Positions 1 to 8,667 of a stretch of 64,000 nt of DNA are shown here, piece by piece (the first letter of the stretch is position 1; each line of letters opens with the position of its first letter). The DNA is from Pontibacter silvestris (GTDB taxonomy: Bacteria > Bacteroidota > Bacteroidia > Cytophagales > Hymenobacteraceae), in assembly GCF_020907275.1 (NCBI RefSeq), contig NZ_JAJJWI010000013.1:83548-147547 (forward strand). The letters are read 5' to 3'. The notes beneath the pieces are model-generated. The model did no database searches. It was given only the letters and a program-made list of their open reading frames with translations, and had not been told where the DNA came from. A program made the translations under genes and the position numbers.

Positions 1-65
1 TCCCAAGGCTCGCTTCTTTGCATTATATCTATGTTGATTAAAAAATAAGGTTCTCTCATGTTGAA

Positions 66-116
66 AACTTCCATTTTAAGTTTTCTTTTATCCAGAGAAA
101 ACTTAAAATGGAAGTT
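66..116. terminator. 21-bp perfect inverted repeat, probable terminator of an upstream gene
   Basis: The arms at 66-86 and 96-116 are perfect reverse complements with a 9-nt loop. The hairpin lies between the window edge, where no gene end is visible, and the gene starting at 149. It most likely terminates a gene lying left of the window, since it sits only 32 nt before the next start codon. Confidence 0.6.
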
Positions 117-148
117 CATAGTTTGATAACCTGAACCTTTCTTAATTT

Positions 149-769
149 ATGGAAGAACTTCAGCGCCTGATTATGTATGGCGAAAATGACAGGTTAGACT
201 TCAAACAAAGAGTAACTCAACCTGAGAAGATAGCGAGAACCATTGTTTCCTTTGCAAACACAAAGGGCGGCATCATATTGGTTGGCGTAAAAGACAATGG
301 CACTATTAGCGGAGTAGATCCGGAAGAGGAAAAGCACACCCTGCAAATGGCAGCAGACTTTTATTGTGATCCACCCATAGCGCTACGGTATGAGGAAATT
401 GAAATTGACGACCGTGTTGTTTTAAAAGTGCTGGTGCCGGAAAGCAAGCAAAAACCTCATTTCGCAAAAGTAAAAGAAGATGATTGGCGGGGATATATAC
501 GGGTAAAGGACACCAGTGTGCAAACCAGTAAAATTGTAAACAAAACACTGCAGCAGGAAGAGCAGACTTTTGAGCAACTTCCATTGGAAAGGCATGAGAC
601 TTCAGTGTTAGATTACCTGCAAAAGAACCCGCGTATTACCTTAAACCAATACATGAGGTTAGCTAATCTGTCTCAGCGTCGTGCTTACCGTACGCTGGTT
701 AAGTTGGTTATTCACGGTTACCTGCGCCTTCACGACAAAGAGAAGGAAGATTATTATACTTTAAGGTAA
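149..769 (+). CDS. AlbA_2 (Schlafen AAA_4) domain protein with C-terminal winged helix
   Basis: This 206-residue protein begins with the pattern of the AlbA_2 putative DNA-binding domain: an ENDRLDFKQ motif near residues 12-20, then a FANTKGGIILVGVKDNG stretch near 35-51, and GYIRVKDTS near 115-123. Residues about 145-206 look like a small helix-turn-helix (QYMRLANLSQRRAYRTLVKL). The family is usually described as ATP-binding or DNA-binding regulators, and many are much longer, so this is a compact member. It stands alone on the plus strand, directly after a hairpin, with no obvious partner. The molecular target is unknown. The family call is firm and the regulatory role is inferred. Confidence 0.75.
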   Translation: MEELQRLIMYGENDRLDFKQRVTQPEKIARTIVSFANTKGGIILVGVKDNGTISGVDPEEEKHTLQMAADFYCDPPIALRYEEIEIDDRVVLKVLVPESKQKPHFAKVKEDDWRGYIRVKDTSVQTSKIVNKTLQQEEQTFEQLPLERHETSVLDYLQKNPRITLNQYMRLANLSQRRAYRTLVKLVIHGYLRLHDKEKEDYYTLR

Positions 770-1273
770 CTGCTCCATTCCTTAAAAGAGTAATAGCTTC
801 ATTGAATATCAAGTAGATGTCAAAATAAAATTAATAGACCTTTTAAAGACTTACTCCTTACTTACTGAATTTCCTGTTTATGGTGTTCCATATGAGAGTA
901 CTCCCCCTCCTCGTCATATTCCAAGCAGTGCCTGAAGACAGCCCAAGTTCACACCGTTGTTGCCTTTCCAACTTTAGCAAGCTTATCATTTACATGGGTG
1001 CGGGTAAGATTATCTCATAGTTTCGCCTGCTATGGTTCTCTTTCATCTACCTGGTTTCTTTAGCATCAACTTTTCAAGGTTCATGATACTGTCCACTACT
1101 AAGGAAGTAAATGATGTAAAAGAAAATATTTCGAGCCAGCAAAATAATTAGCTTGATAATTATCTAACAGAATGAATTGATAATCAATTAGGTATTTACA
1201 TCTATAATATTTAATATGTATCTAAGTTCCTAAGCTGTTCTGCACGCACTGCAGAAACTTCATCCGGAGGGAA
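770..1273. other. Gene-free 504-bp spacer
   Basis: No open frame of gene-like length was recognised on either strand. The middle part (about 880-1080) is less AT-rich than other spacers here, and could be decayed coding sequence, but I could not assign it to a family. No tRNA-like fold or long inverted repeat was seen. Confidence 0.4.
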
Positions 1274-2803
1274 GTGATAAACGTAAAACACATTGCTACC
1301 ACAAAGCCAACGTGTGAGGTAAGTGCAGCATACAATATGGATGAAATTGGTTCTACCCTTAACCTAATGCTTATGCCCAACCAAACTTTAAGTGCAGTAA
1401 GTACGCCAGCTGATAAAAAAGCTACTCCTAAAAAAGGCAAGTCAACCAGTTCTGTAAAAAAGACAAACACTTCAAAAGCAGCCTCAGTCCGGAAAAAAAT
1501 CTTTGTACTAGACACTTCTGTCATACTTTATGACCACAGCGCTGTTCAGAACTTCCAAGAGAACGATGTAGCCATCCCTATCACAGTACTGGAAGAGCTG
1601 GACAACTTCAAGAAAGGCAATGACATTAAGAACTTTGAAGCTAGGGAGTTCATTCGCTTTATAGATAAATTATCTTCTGAACATAAACTGCAGGACTGGC
1701 TGCCTTTAAATGGCAAGAACAAGGGTTCTTTTAAAGTACTGATGGGTGATACAGCAAATATTGATGCTGTAAGAATTTTCGGAGATAAGAACGACCACCG
1801 CATTCTCAATTCGGCACTTCAATTGCAAAAAGAGTTTCCGGAGCATAAAGTTGTGCTTGTAACTAAAGACATAAACCTGCGGCTAAAGGCCCGGTCCATG
1901 AACCTCACATCTGAAGATTATGAAACAGGCAAAATCCAGGATGTGGCAGGGCTGTATTCAGGAAATGATACGCTTGAAGATATTCCCGCCAATGTAATTA
2001 ATGAACTTTATGAACAAGGAAAGTCAGACATTAAAAATGTTTTGGACGAAGCTCCGGCAGATAATCATTACTTTATACTGAAGAGCTTCAAAAGCTCTAT
2101 CTTATCCTTTTATAATTCATCAGAAAAACAGCTGGAGCGGGTAGACAAACTAACGGCGTATGGTGTAAAGCCAAGGAATGCAGAACAAGCCTTCGCACTA
2201 CATGCCCTGATGAACCCTCAAATAAAGTTAGTGTCGGTGCAGGGAGTGGCAGGTACAGGTAAAACCTTGCTGGCTCTGGCCAGTGCCCTGGAACAGCGCA
2301 AAGAGTATAAGCAGATTTACCTGGCTCGCCCGGTTGTGCCATTAAGCAACAAAGACATAGGCTATCTTCCTGGTGATATCAAATCAAAGTTAAACCCGTA
2401 CATGGAGCCGCTGTGGGATAACCTCAAGTACATCCAGAATCAGTTTTCTGAAACCAGTAAAGAGTTTCAGAAGATAAAAGACATGCTGGACCTGGAGAAG
2501 TTACTCATTACTCCATTAGCATACATCAGGGGCCGCAGCTTATCTAATATAATTTTTATTGTAGATGAGGCGCAAAACCTGACTCCTCACGAAGTAAAAA
2601 CTATTATTTCCAGGGCCGGAGAAAATACCAAGATCATTTTTACAGGAGACATTTACCAAATCGATACGCCTTACCTGGATTCGCAAAGCAATGGCCTCTC
2701 CTATTTAATAGACAGGGCAAAGAATCACCCTCTTTACTCCCACGTAACATTGCAAAAAGGTGAGCGCTCTGAACTTGCGAACCTGGCCAATGAATTACTT
2801 TAA
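1274..2803 (+). CDS. PIN domain-PhoH ATPase fusion (YlaK/PhoH2 type)
   Basis: The protein joins an N-terminal PIN ribonuclease domain (about residues 75-225) to a PhoH-type P-loop ATPase. In the PIN part, FVLDTS (Asp80), EELD (108-110) and VTKD supply the acidic residues expected of a PIN active site. The PhoH part has a Walker A motif, GVAGTGKT, at 324-331 and a Walker B motif, IVDEAQ, near 430. In studied PhoH2 proteins this architecture is an RNA helicase/RNase, so RNA processing is the inferred role. The first 74 residues are basic and low-complexity. The GTG start at 1274 follows a GGAGGG stretch closely (two bases); ATG codons at 1337 and later are alternative starts. The gene ends in a strong bidirectional hairpin. 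Confidence 0.88.
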   Translation: MINVKHIATTKPTCEVSAAYNMDEIGSTLNLMLMPNQTLSAVSTPADKKATPKKGKSTSSVKKTNTSKAASVRKKIFVLDTSVILYDHSAVQNFQENDVAIPITVLEELDNFKKGNDIKNFEAREFIRFIDKLSSEHKLQDWLPLNGKNKGSFKVLMGDTANIDAVRIFGDKNDHRILNSALQLQKEFPEHKVVLVTKDINLRLKARSMNLTSEDYETGKIQDVAGLYSGNDTLEDIPANVINELYEQGKSDIKNVLDEAPADNHYFILKSFKSSILSFYNSSEKQLERVDKLTAYGVKPRNAEQAFALHALMNPQIKLVSVQGVAGTGKTLLALASALEQRKEYKQIYLARPVVPLSNKDIGYLPGDIKSKLNPYMEPLWDNLKYIQNQFSETSKEFQKIKDMLDLEKLLITPLAYIRGRSLSNIIFIVDEAQNLTPHEVKTIISRAGENTKIIFTGDIYQIDTPYLDSQSNGLSYLIDRAKNHPLYSHVTLQKGERSELANLANELL

Positions 2804-2819
2804 CAGAAAACTATTTAGC

Positions 2820-2883
2820 TTTTCTTTTATCCTTACAAATAAAGAATGTACACACTTTTTTTATTTGTAAGGATAAAAGAAAA
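2820..2883. terminator. 24-bp perfect inverted repeat between convergent genes
   Basis: Arms 2820-2843 and 2860-2883 are perfectly complementary with a 16-nt loop. The hairpin lies between the PIN-PhoH gene (plus) and the DinB gene (minus) and would serve as a bidirectional terminator. Confidence 0.75.
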
Positions 2884-2923
2884 TCAGAGCTAGCCAACCC
2901 TGTAACCCGCTCCTTCACATTAA

Positions 2924-3457
2924 TCAGCTTTTGCGCTTTAAGTAACGCTCCTGCAATATATTAATATGATGCAGTTCATGTGCGGCAAGAACATGAACAA
3001 GGGCACGCACAGAAATGGAACTACCGTTTACCACACCTACCTCATCCAACATAACGGGTGTAAAACTCCTGAACAGATACAAGCTAGACTTCCGAACGAC
3101 CTCATACTCATCCAGCAGGTTTTCTATCAACCGAATGTTAGCTAGTGAATTATAAGCATATTTATTCTCATCAAAACCAGGCAAATAGGCCTTTTCGCCA
3201 CGGCTGAAGCATAAAGCCCGGTAAGTAAAAATGCGCTCTGAGTCTATCATATGCTGTAGCAATTCTTTCATGCTCTATTTACCTTCTGCATAGGTTTCTT
3301 CTGCACGTGTATCAGATATTTTTTTGAACATATGCCTGAGATCAACCGCCTGCCTTTCCAGCAAATAAAGTACATCGCCCTCTGGCAGTAGTTTTATATA
3401 ATCCTTATAGAACACGGGGTAATCTTCCAGAGGAGGTCTTATTATGGTAGTAGTCAT
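2924..3457 (-). pseudogene. DinB-family protein interrupted by an in-frame amber codon
   Basis: Two adjacent minus-strand reading frames, 3275-3457 and 2924-3271, lie in the same frame and are separated only by TAG (3277-3275) and one Ser codon. Read through, they give a protein of about 177 residues, the usual length of a DinB-superfamily four-helix protein. The stop falls after YAEGK, where DinB relatives typically have a Trp in a GKWS-type motif; a single TGG-to-TAG change explains it. The metal-ligand pattern is present, with HMIDSER after the stop and AHELHH near the C-terminus. It is eight bases downstream of the SRPBCC gene, so the two are probably cotranscribed. It could be a pseudogene, a sequencing error, or a suppressed codon. 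Confidence 0.8.
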
Positions 3458-3465
3458 AGCCTTTC

Positions 3466-4020
3466 CTATTTTGAAGCTCTGCGCTTACTGTTGTTGCTTA
3501 TCAAGTTATTTAGGCCTTGCAAACTCTGTTGTAGCTCATTTTGTTTTTTATACTTACGAATAGCCCCTTGTACCCTACCTAAGGGATTATCAGCCAATGG
3601 TGTTCTTTGTTTCCAATGGACCATCGTGCCTCTATTTACCTGCTGTAGCACAAATTCACCGCGAGTAGTATCTTCTCCTCCTTCCTCTTTTTGTACATAA
3701 GTTATAGAATACGGATTGGTACTTTCAGTTATAATAAGTTGTCCATTTCCAACTTTATCGCCACTCCACTGCATACGTGCTCCTTTACCTTGCATAGGTC
3801 CGGCATACAGGTGTATAACACTTGGATCAGTTTTTTTGTTGAGTATTGTCCATTTAGGCCATTCAGCAGGATTATTAATGAAAGCATACACTTCCTCAGG
3901 TGGTGCTTTTAGCACAACTACTTGTTCTACCACGCACTGATTTGGTAGCCACATAGATGCTGTACAAAGTACAGCCAGCAATATTAGTACCGGCAATAGC
4001 AATTTTATAATCAGCTTCAT
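3466..4020 (-). CDS. SRPBCC (START-like, polyketide-cyclase fold) protein with N-terminal membrane anchor
   Basis: This 184-residue protein starts with a hydrophobic segment (about residues 4-26) that would anchor or export it. An SRPBCC ligand-binding fold follows, with VVLKAPPEEVYAFINNPAEWPKW near 36-57, typical of the START/Bet v1 group. The ligand is unknown. The gene is first in a two-gene minus-strand unit with the DinB gene eight bases downstream. The family assignment is good. A role in envelope stress or small-molecule binding would be guesswork. Confidence 0.75.
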   Translation of the reverse strand: MKLIIKLLLPVLILLAVLCTASMWLPNQCVVEQVVVLKAPPEEVYAFINNPAEWPKWTILNKKTDPSVIHLYAGPMQGKGARMQWSGDKVGNGQLIITESTNPYSITYVQKEEGGEDTTRGEFVLQQVNRGTMVHWKQRTPLADNPLGRVQGAIRKYKKQNELQQSLQGLNNLISNNSKRRASK

Positions 4021-4183
4021 TTACTGAAATTTATGGGCGCTCTTTTTGTACTGTAAGCAGAGTAAACAGCACCAATTTTAAGGAGTGTCACGTAAACAAG
4101 CAATAGGTAAGGGTATAAATATTTTTAAAGCCTTCTGTTAATTTTTTACGTAGCAGGAAATCAAACAAAACAACTAAGACAAC

Positions 4184-4636
4184 ATGATGTTAACTGATCT
4201 GATTCAAAAAGGTCTCGTGTACTCACAAAACCCCCTGTTTAAAAAGCTAATGGGAAAAGCCGGAGGCGTAATGACTAAACCTGTTAAACTAGGCATATTA
4301 CTCTCCACTGCCTATGGTAAGTTAGTTGATGTAGAAAAACAGCAGAGTGGCTTTCAGCAGTTAAAGGGTGTCATGCAGGCTTTTGTCAGAATGGTGAAAG
4401 CCTATGCCAATGGCTCATACAGAAACATATCAAAGAAATCCATGATAATTACTGTAGCTGTTCTGCTCTACCTTATTACTCCTTTCGATATTATACCAGA
4501 TTTTATTCCTGCCATAGGTTTAATGGATGATCTTAGCATAATGGCTTGGTTTGTTTCTTCTTTCGAAAAAGAGATTATTAAGTTCCAAGAATGGGAGGCC
4601 GAACAGAGTTTTGAACCAACCTTAGGCTCTCTATAA
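4184..4636 (+). CDS. DUF1232 (YkvA-like) small membrane-associated protein
   Basis: The protein has 150 residues, with a conserved core near 95-120 reading LITPFDIIPDFIPAIGLMDD. That is the hallmark of DUF1232/YkvA proteins. This core is preceded by a hydrophobic stretch (MIITVAVLLYLI) and is likely membrane-associated. Two ATG codons occur in tandem at 4184 and 4187. The function of the family is not established. The gene stands alone and is followed by a hairpin at 4674-4720. Confidence 0.82.
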   Translation: MMLTDLIQKGLVYSQNPLFKKLMGKAGGVMTKPVKLGILLSTAYGKLVDVEKQQSGFQQLKGVMQAFVRMVKAYANGSYRNISKKSMIITVAVLLYLITPFDIIPDFIPAIGLMDDLSIMAWFVSSFEKEIIKFQEWEAEQSFEPTLGSL

Positions 4637-4673
4637 TAAGTTAAAGCACAGGCTCTTTTCGTTGAAGCCCCTA

Positions 4674-4720
4674 AACCTTAAAGTGCAGCCATAGCAGAAT
4701 AAAACCTGCACTTTAAGGTT
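4674..4720 (+). terminator. 15-bp inverted repeat, probable terminator of the DUF1232 gene
   Basis: Arms 4674-4688 and 4706-4720 are perfectly complementary with a 17-nt loop. The hairpin lies 38 nt after the DUF1232 stop codon. There is no strong T-run. Confidence 0.5.
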
Positions 4721-4772
4721 AAATTTACACTAGCACAAGTTCCCTCTTCATACACTTTTCGCCCCGGCTGCG

Positions 4773-4802
4773 CCACACCCCAAGCAGTGTGGAGAGGTGT
4801 GG
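4773..4802 (+). promoter_or_regulatory. GC-rich alternative hairpin upstream of the porin gene
   Basis: CCACACC at 4773-4779 can pair either with GGTGTGG at 4796-4802 or, in its first part, with GTGTGG at about 4787-4792. The segment is noticeably more GC-rich than the rest of the spacer, and lies about 100 nt before the porin start. A regulatory leader is possible, but nothing more specific is supported. Confidence 0.25.
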
Positions 4803-4904
4803 TTCAGCAAGATAATTATAACCCGCCAGAACTTTTTATTTACAGTAAATAGCACTCTAAACTACACTACATCTTTTATCCACTAGGAAAACAAACAGTT
4901 TCTA

Positions 4905-6314
4905 ATGAATATTATCAAAGAATTACAGCTTCCTGCTATACTTATAATATTTATTGTCTTGATGAACACATCTGTGAGTACTGCACAGATAGTTTCTAAT
5001 GATAATTTTTCATTAGGGTCTTATGGAAGAATAGGTGTTGGCTTTTCACCTGAGATTCCCGGCAATACAGGTGTTCCATTAAACCTTCAGGGTCAGGGCT
5101 CTATTGGAGGCAGGCTTGAAGAACAAGATTACCTAGAGCTGGTCGGCGATTATCATTTTAAACCTGTCAACAACAGTAACGATACAACTTATATAAATGC
5201 GCAGGTGCTTCTCTCTATGTTTGCCTCAGGCGGTCCTTTTATAGGTAATGTATCGACAGCATCTGAGAGGGGGCTCGTCCTCAGGATTCCCGAGTTTTTT
5301 GTGGAAGCTCATAACATAGTGGGAAGCCAGTGGTCTGCCTGGGTTGGATCTAGGTATTATCGGGACGATGATGTTCATATTATTGATATGTATTATTTCG
5401 ATGACCACTCATCACAAGGCTTTGGGGTAAGCCGCAATAACACTGCGCTATCCTTTATCTTTCCTGCTATCAGAGATTCGTCAGCCAATTACCCGCCCTA
5501 CTCCTTTGTCACAACTGTAAATGGAACGCCTACTCAATCTGTTAGGCAACGTTTTATAGGCATAGCAGAACACAGCATTAACCTGCAAAACGGTAATGTG
5601 ATTGAATTACTGGGAGAATGGCATCGGCTGGCTAATGCTAAAGGAGACTCTATGTGCTACCCTGGTGATGGTGGCTGGGTTGCAGGCATAAAGTACAATA
5701 AAGATCTTAATACTGCAAAAGCCGGATCATTCAATCAATTTTCAGTGCGCTATGGAAGAGGAATTGCCAACGGAGGTGACGGCGGCTCAACCAGAACCTG
5801 GCTGACATATGGAGCACCTGACGAACAAACCAAGGAATTCAATAATGCCTATTCTATATCAGTTGTAGAACACTTTTTGTTAAACTTATCGGACCGCTTT
5901 AGCTTGAACGGCTACAGTCTTTTCAGGAAGAGTAAAGGGGCGGCAGACTCTGACAATAAAGCTCCCGATTATTTAGGAAGACCCATTTATAACCGTAAAA
6001 CAGACTTTGCCGTTGGCTTTCGCACCTTTGTATACCTCACTGACTGGTTCCACCTACTAAATGAGGCCCATTACACAGTAAGAAAAGACGGAGAGCAACC
6101 TTCGGCCACTATGTTTAAGGTAAGCATCGCTCCTACAGTAGTACCCACCGCTCGTAGAAGCCCCTGGGCCAGACCCCATTTAAGATTAGTATTTTCTGCT
6201 GCCCGATATAACGACTTTGCAAAAGATAACCTGTACTCACCCTTCCTGCAACGATCAGGTCAACAACAATGGGGAATATATGGTGGGGTGAAAACGGAAT
6301 GGTGGATATACTGA
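4905..6314 (+). CDS. Maltoporin (LamB)-family outer-membrane carbohydrate porin
   Basis: This 469-residue protein has an N-terminal signal peptide (hydrophobic to about residue 24, AQ cleavage near 28) and ends in an aromatic residue, as outer-membrane barrels do. Around residues 143-165, WVGSRYYRDDDVHIIDMYYF closely matches the enterobacterial maltoporin region around WAGKRFYQRHDVHMIDFYY (recalled from family knowledge). GSYGRIGVG near 38-46 corresponds to the first strand. A trimeric 18-stranded sugar-permeable barrel is inferred. No glycoside hydrolase, SusCD pair or sugar transporter adjoins it, so the substrate is unknown. It appears to be a single-gene unit. Confidence 0.75.
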   Translation: MNIIKELQLPAILIIFIVLMNTSVSTAQIVSNDNFSLGSYGRIGVGFSPEIPGNTGVPLNLQGQGSIGGRLEEQDYLELVGDYHFKPVNNSNDTTYINAQVLLSMFASGGPFIGNVSTASERGLVLRIPEFFVEAHNIVGSQWSAWVGSRYYRDDDVHIIDMYYFDDHSSQGFGVSRNNTALSFIFPAIRDSSANYPPYSFVTTVNGTPTQSVRQRFIGIAEHSINLQNGNVIELLGEWHRLANAKGDSMCYPGDGGWVAGIKYNKDLNTAKAGSFNQFSVRYGRGIANGGDGGSTRTWLTYGAPDEQTKEFNNAYSISVVEHFLLNLSDRFSLNGYSLFRKSKGAADSDNKAPDYLGRPIYNRKTDFAVGFRTFVYLTDWFHLLNEAHYTVRKDGEQPSATMFKVSIAPTVVPTARRSPWARPHLRLVFSAARYNDFAKDNLYSPFLQRSGQQQWGIYGGVKTEWWIY

Positions 6315-6532
6315 TTTTCATTTGAATTACAGAAATTTTCCCTGCATTCAAATTCGCACCCTTACCAAGGCCAACCCAGTCATCTGCTATATATTTAAAA
6401 TAATCTATATCAATTATTATCAACACTTTACAAACTATCCAAGAATAATAAATCTTAATTAAACCATTTTTTATATGGATTGTAGTTTATAAAAAACATT
6501 CCCTTGATAGGTGTTAATTAAAATATTGCTGC

Positions 6533-6540
6533 TACTTTTG
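6533..6540 (+). promoter_or_regulatory. Candidate Bacteroidota -7 element of the efflux operon
   Basis: TACTTTTG fits the TAnnTTTG -7 consensus of the Bacteroidota primary sigma factor. It lies 36 nt before the TetR start codon. No convincing -33 TTG at the usual spacing was found, so this is provisional. Confidence 0.45.
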
Positions 6541-6545
6541 TGACC

Positions 6546-6557
6546 GAATGAACATTC
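6546..6557. promoter_or_regulatory. Palindromic candidate TetR operator
   Basis: GAATGAACATTC is two 5-bp complementary half sites around a 2-bp centre. It begins six bases after the -7 element and would cover the transcription start, 19 nt before the regulator's ATG. TetR-family proteins often repress their own promoter through such sites. Autoregulation is inferred. Confidence 0.45.
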
Positions 6558-6576
6558 AATTCAGAAATTGATTTAG

Positions 6577-7164
6577 ATGGAGCAGATAGCGGAGAAGAAA
6601 AAGGCCATATTTGAGAGCACTCTGGAACTAGTAAAAGATAATGGGTTTCATGGTACCCCTATGAGTATGGTAGCTAAGAATGCAGGCGTTGCTGCAGGTA
6701 CCATATACCACTACTTTGAAAGCAAAGAGAATCTGTTGTGCGAGCTTTTTTCTTATATAAGAAAGCAAATGATTGAAGCCGTTCAGCAAGGAGACGATGA
6801 AAGCATTCCTTACAAAGATCGGTTCTTTGGTGTTTGCATGAACCTGTACTGGTTTTATATAAACAACCCTAACGTATTAAAGTTCTTTGAGCAGTTTGTA
6901 AACTCCCCCTATAACGAAAAAGGGTCTATGTCTGATGATTTTAACAGCCTTTTATTCAACTTTTACCAGAAAGGAATAAAGAGCGGACAAATCAGAAATG
7001 TGACACCCGAGATAGCTTCGGTTTTAGCACATGGAAATGTAATTACAATGGCTAAGATACACACCTTTGGCAAAATAGCTTTTGAAGATACTGATCTTAA
7101 GCAAATTTTACAAATACTATGGAATGGTATGACGAATAACCAATCTACAGATCAAGATACTTAG
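6577..7164 (+). CDS. TetR/AcrR-family repressor of the adjacent RND pump
   Basis: The protein has 195 residues with a classic N-terminal TetR helix-turn-helix (about residues 8-56). It includes TPMSMVAKNAGVAAGTIYHYF followed by ESKENLL; the second half of that run is the recognition helix. The C-terminal ligand-binding half is divergent, as usual. The gene lies 150 nt upstream of, and on the same strand as, the TolC-adaptor-RND genes, so it is the likely local repressor. A palindrome sits at its own putative start site. The inducing ligand cannot be told from sequence. Confidence 0.9.
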   Translation: MEQIAEKKKAIFESTLELVKDNGFHGTPMSMVAKNAGVAAGTIYHYFESKENLLCELFSYIRKQMIEAVQQGDDESIPYKDRFFGVCMNLYWFYINNPNVLKFFEQFVNSPYNEKGSMSDDFNSLLFNFYQKGIKSGQIRNVTPEIASVLAHGNVITMAKIHTFGKIAFEDTDLKQILQILWNGMTNNQSTDQDT

Positions 7165-7314
7165 TATTATAATTTATTACTTTAAATAATGTTTAAACAA
7201 TAGATATTAACTATGAGCTAATCCTTAAAAGTATATGCTGCACGGGCTACGGAGCACTTATACATCACAAATGAACTATGAAAGATACTAAACACTAAGT
7301 ACTAATTAAATTTC

Positions 7315-8646
7315 ATGAAACTATTAAGACGTTTAAAGCCACTGTTAGTAGGGTGTATACTTTTCCCCTCTTCCCTCCTGCTGGCTCAGACAAACACAGG
7401 CAGCGAGCCTAAAAAGCTGACGCTCGAGCAGTGTCTCGCATACGCTTTGCAGCAAAGGCCTGTTGTCAGACAGTCGCTTATAGATGAGGCTATAGGCGAA
7501 CGGGAAATCAAAGCCAATTTATCCGGATGGTTCCCGCAGATAGCCGCCAGCTTTGGCGGAACGCACAACCTGAAGCTACAGCAACAGCCATTTGGGGATC
7601 AGGTTCTTACCCTCGGCAGGAAGTATACTTCTAATGTGTTGGTTGAGGCAACCCAAAACTTATTTAACAGAGACCTCCTGCTTGCTTCTAAAGCGGCACA
7701 ATACCAGAGAACACAGCTGGACCAGAACACGGTTAATAATAAAATAAACACTGTGGTAGATGTCAGTAAAGCCTTCTATGATGTTCTGCTAACAGAGGAG
7801 CAGCTTCGCATTCTGGATGAAAACCTTGCCAGGCAAGAGAAACAATATAACGACGCAAGAAGCCGCTACGAAGTTGGCCTAGTTGATAAAACCGACTACC
7901 AGAGAGCAGCCATTACGCTGGCAAACATCCGTAGCGACAGGAAAAGAGCACAGGAAGGCGTAAAAGCAAAATACGCTTACCTGAAACAACTCTTAGGATA
8001 CCCTATTGAAGAGAATTTATCGCTTGCTTACGACTATAACCTAATGCAACAGGACGTGTCTGTAGACACGACCACTATGGTTAACTTTGCCAACAGAGTG
8101 GAGCTTCAGCAGCTGGAAACACAGAGACAATTAACTCAGTTAAATACACAGTACTATAAATGGAGTTTTATTCCAACAGTGTCTGCTTACATTAACTATA
8201 ACTGGCTCTATTTCAATAATGAGTTCTCTGATCTCTACAACCAGTCTTTTCCAACCTCGGCAGTAGGACTACAAGTTTCTCTGCCAGTTTTCCAGGGAGG
8301 CAGAAGATTCCAGAATATCAAGCTGGCACAACTACAGGAAGAACGTTTGGAACTTGATGTAGAAGATACAAGAAAAGCTATCAACACTGAATACCAGACA
8401 GCGCTGGCGAACTACAAAAGCGACTACAACGACTGGATAACCATACGTGACAATGTACAGCTGGCCCAGGAGGTATATGATGTTATCAGGCTACAGTACG
8501 ACGAAGGAATCAAACCTTATGTTGATCTTATTGTAGCCGAAACAGACCTTAGGACAACACAACTGAATTACTACAACTCGCTTTTCAACTTGCTATCCAG
8601 CAAACTTGATTACCAGAGAGCAATAGGTACTATAGACGTCAACTAA
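7315..8646 (+). CDS. TolC-family outer-membrane efflux channel
   Basis: The protein has 443 residues, the normal length for the family. A signal peptide ends near residue 25 (LLLAQ). KLTLEQCLAYALQQRP near 34-49 is the usual opening of the first TolC repeat. Two long alpha-helical, Gln/Ala/Leu-rich regions follow, each with a strand segment, including the VSLPVFQGGRR motif typical of the second repeat. Twenty-one bases separate it from the adaptor gene, so the three pump genes form an operon. It would provide the outer-membrane exit duct. Confidence 0.93.
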   Translation: MKLLRRLKPLLVGCILFPSSLLLAQTNTGSEPKKLTLEQCLAYALQQRPVVRQSLIDEAIGEREIKANLSGWFPQIAASFGGTHNLKLQQQPFGDQVLTLGRKYTSNVLVEATQNLFNRDLLLASKAAQYQRTQLDQNTVNNKINTVVDVSKAFYDVLLTEEQLRILDENLARQEKQYNDARSRYEVGLVDKTDYQRAAITLANIRSDRKRAQEGVKAKYAYLKQLLGYPIEENLSLAYDYNLMQQDVSVDTTTMVNFANRVELQQLETQRQLTQLNTQYYKWSFIPTVSAYINYNWLYFNNEFSDLYNQSFPTSAVGLQVSLPVFQGGRRFQNIKLAQLQEERLELDVEDTRKAINTEYQTALANYKSDYNDWITIRDNVQLAQEVYDVIRLQYDEGIKPYVDLIVAETDLRTTQLNYYNSLFNLLSSKLDYQRAIGTIDVN

Positions 8647-8667
8647 AATATTAAACAATTAACTATA

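Noticed and set aside
2924..3271. The downstream DinB frame as an independent short gene
   Set aside because: It lacks the first helix of the fold, is in phase with the upstream frame and is separated from it only by a stop and one codon.
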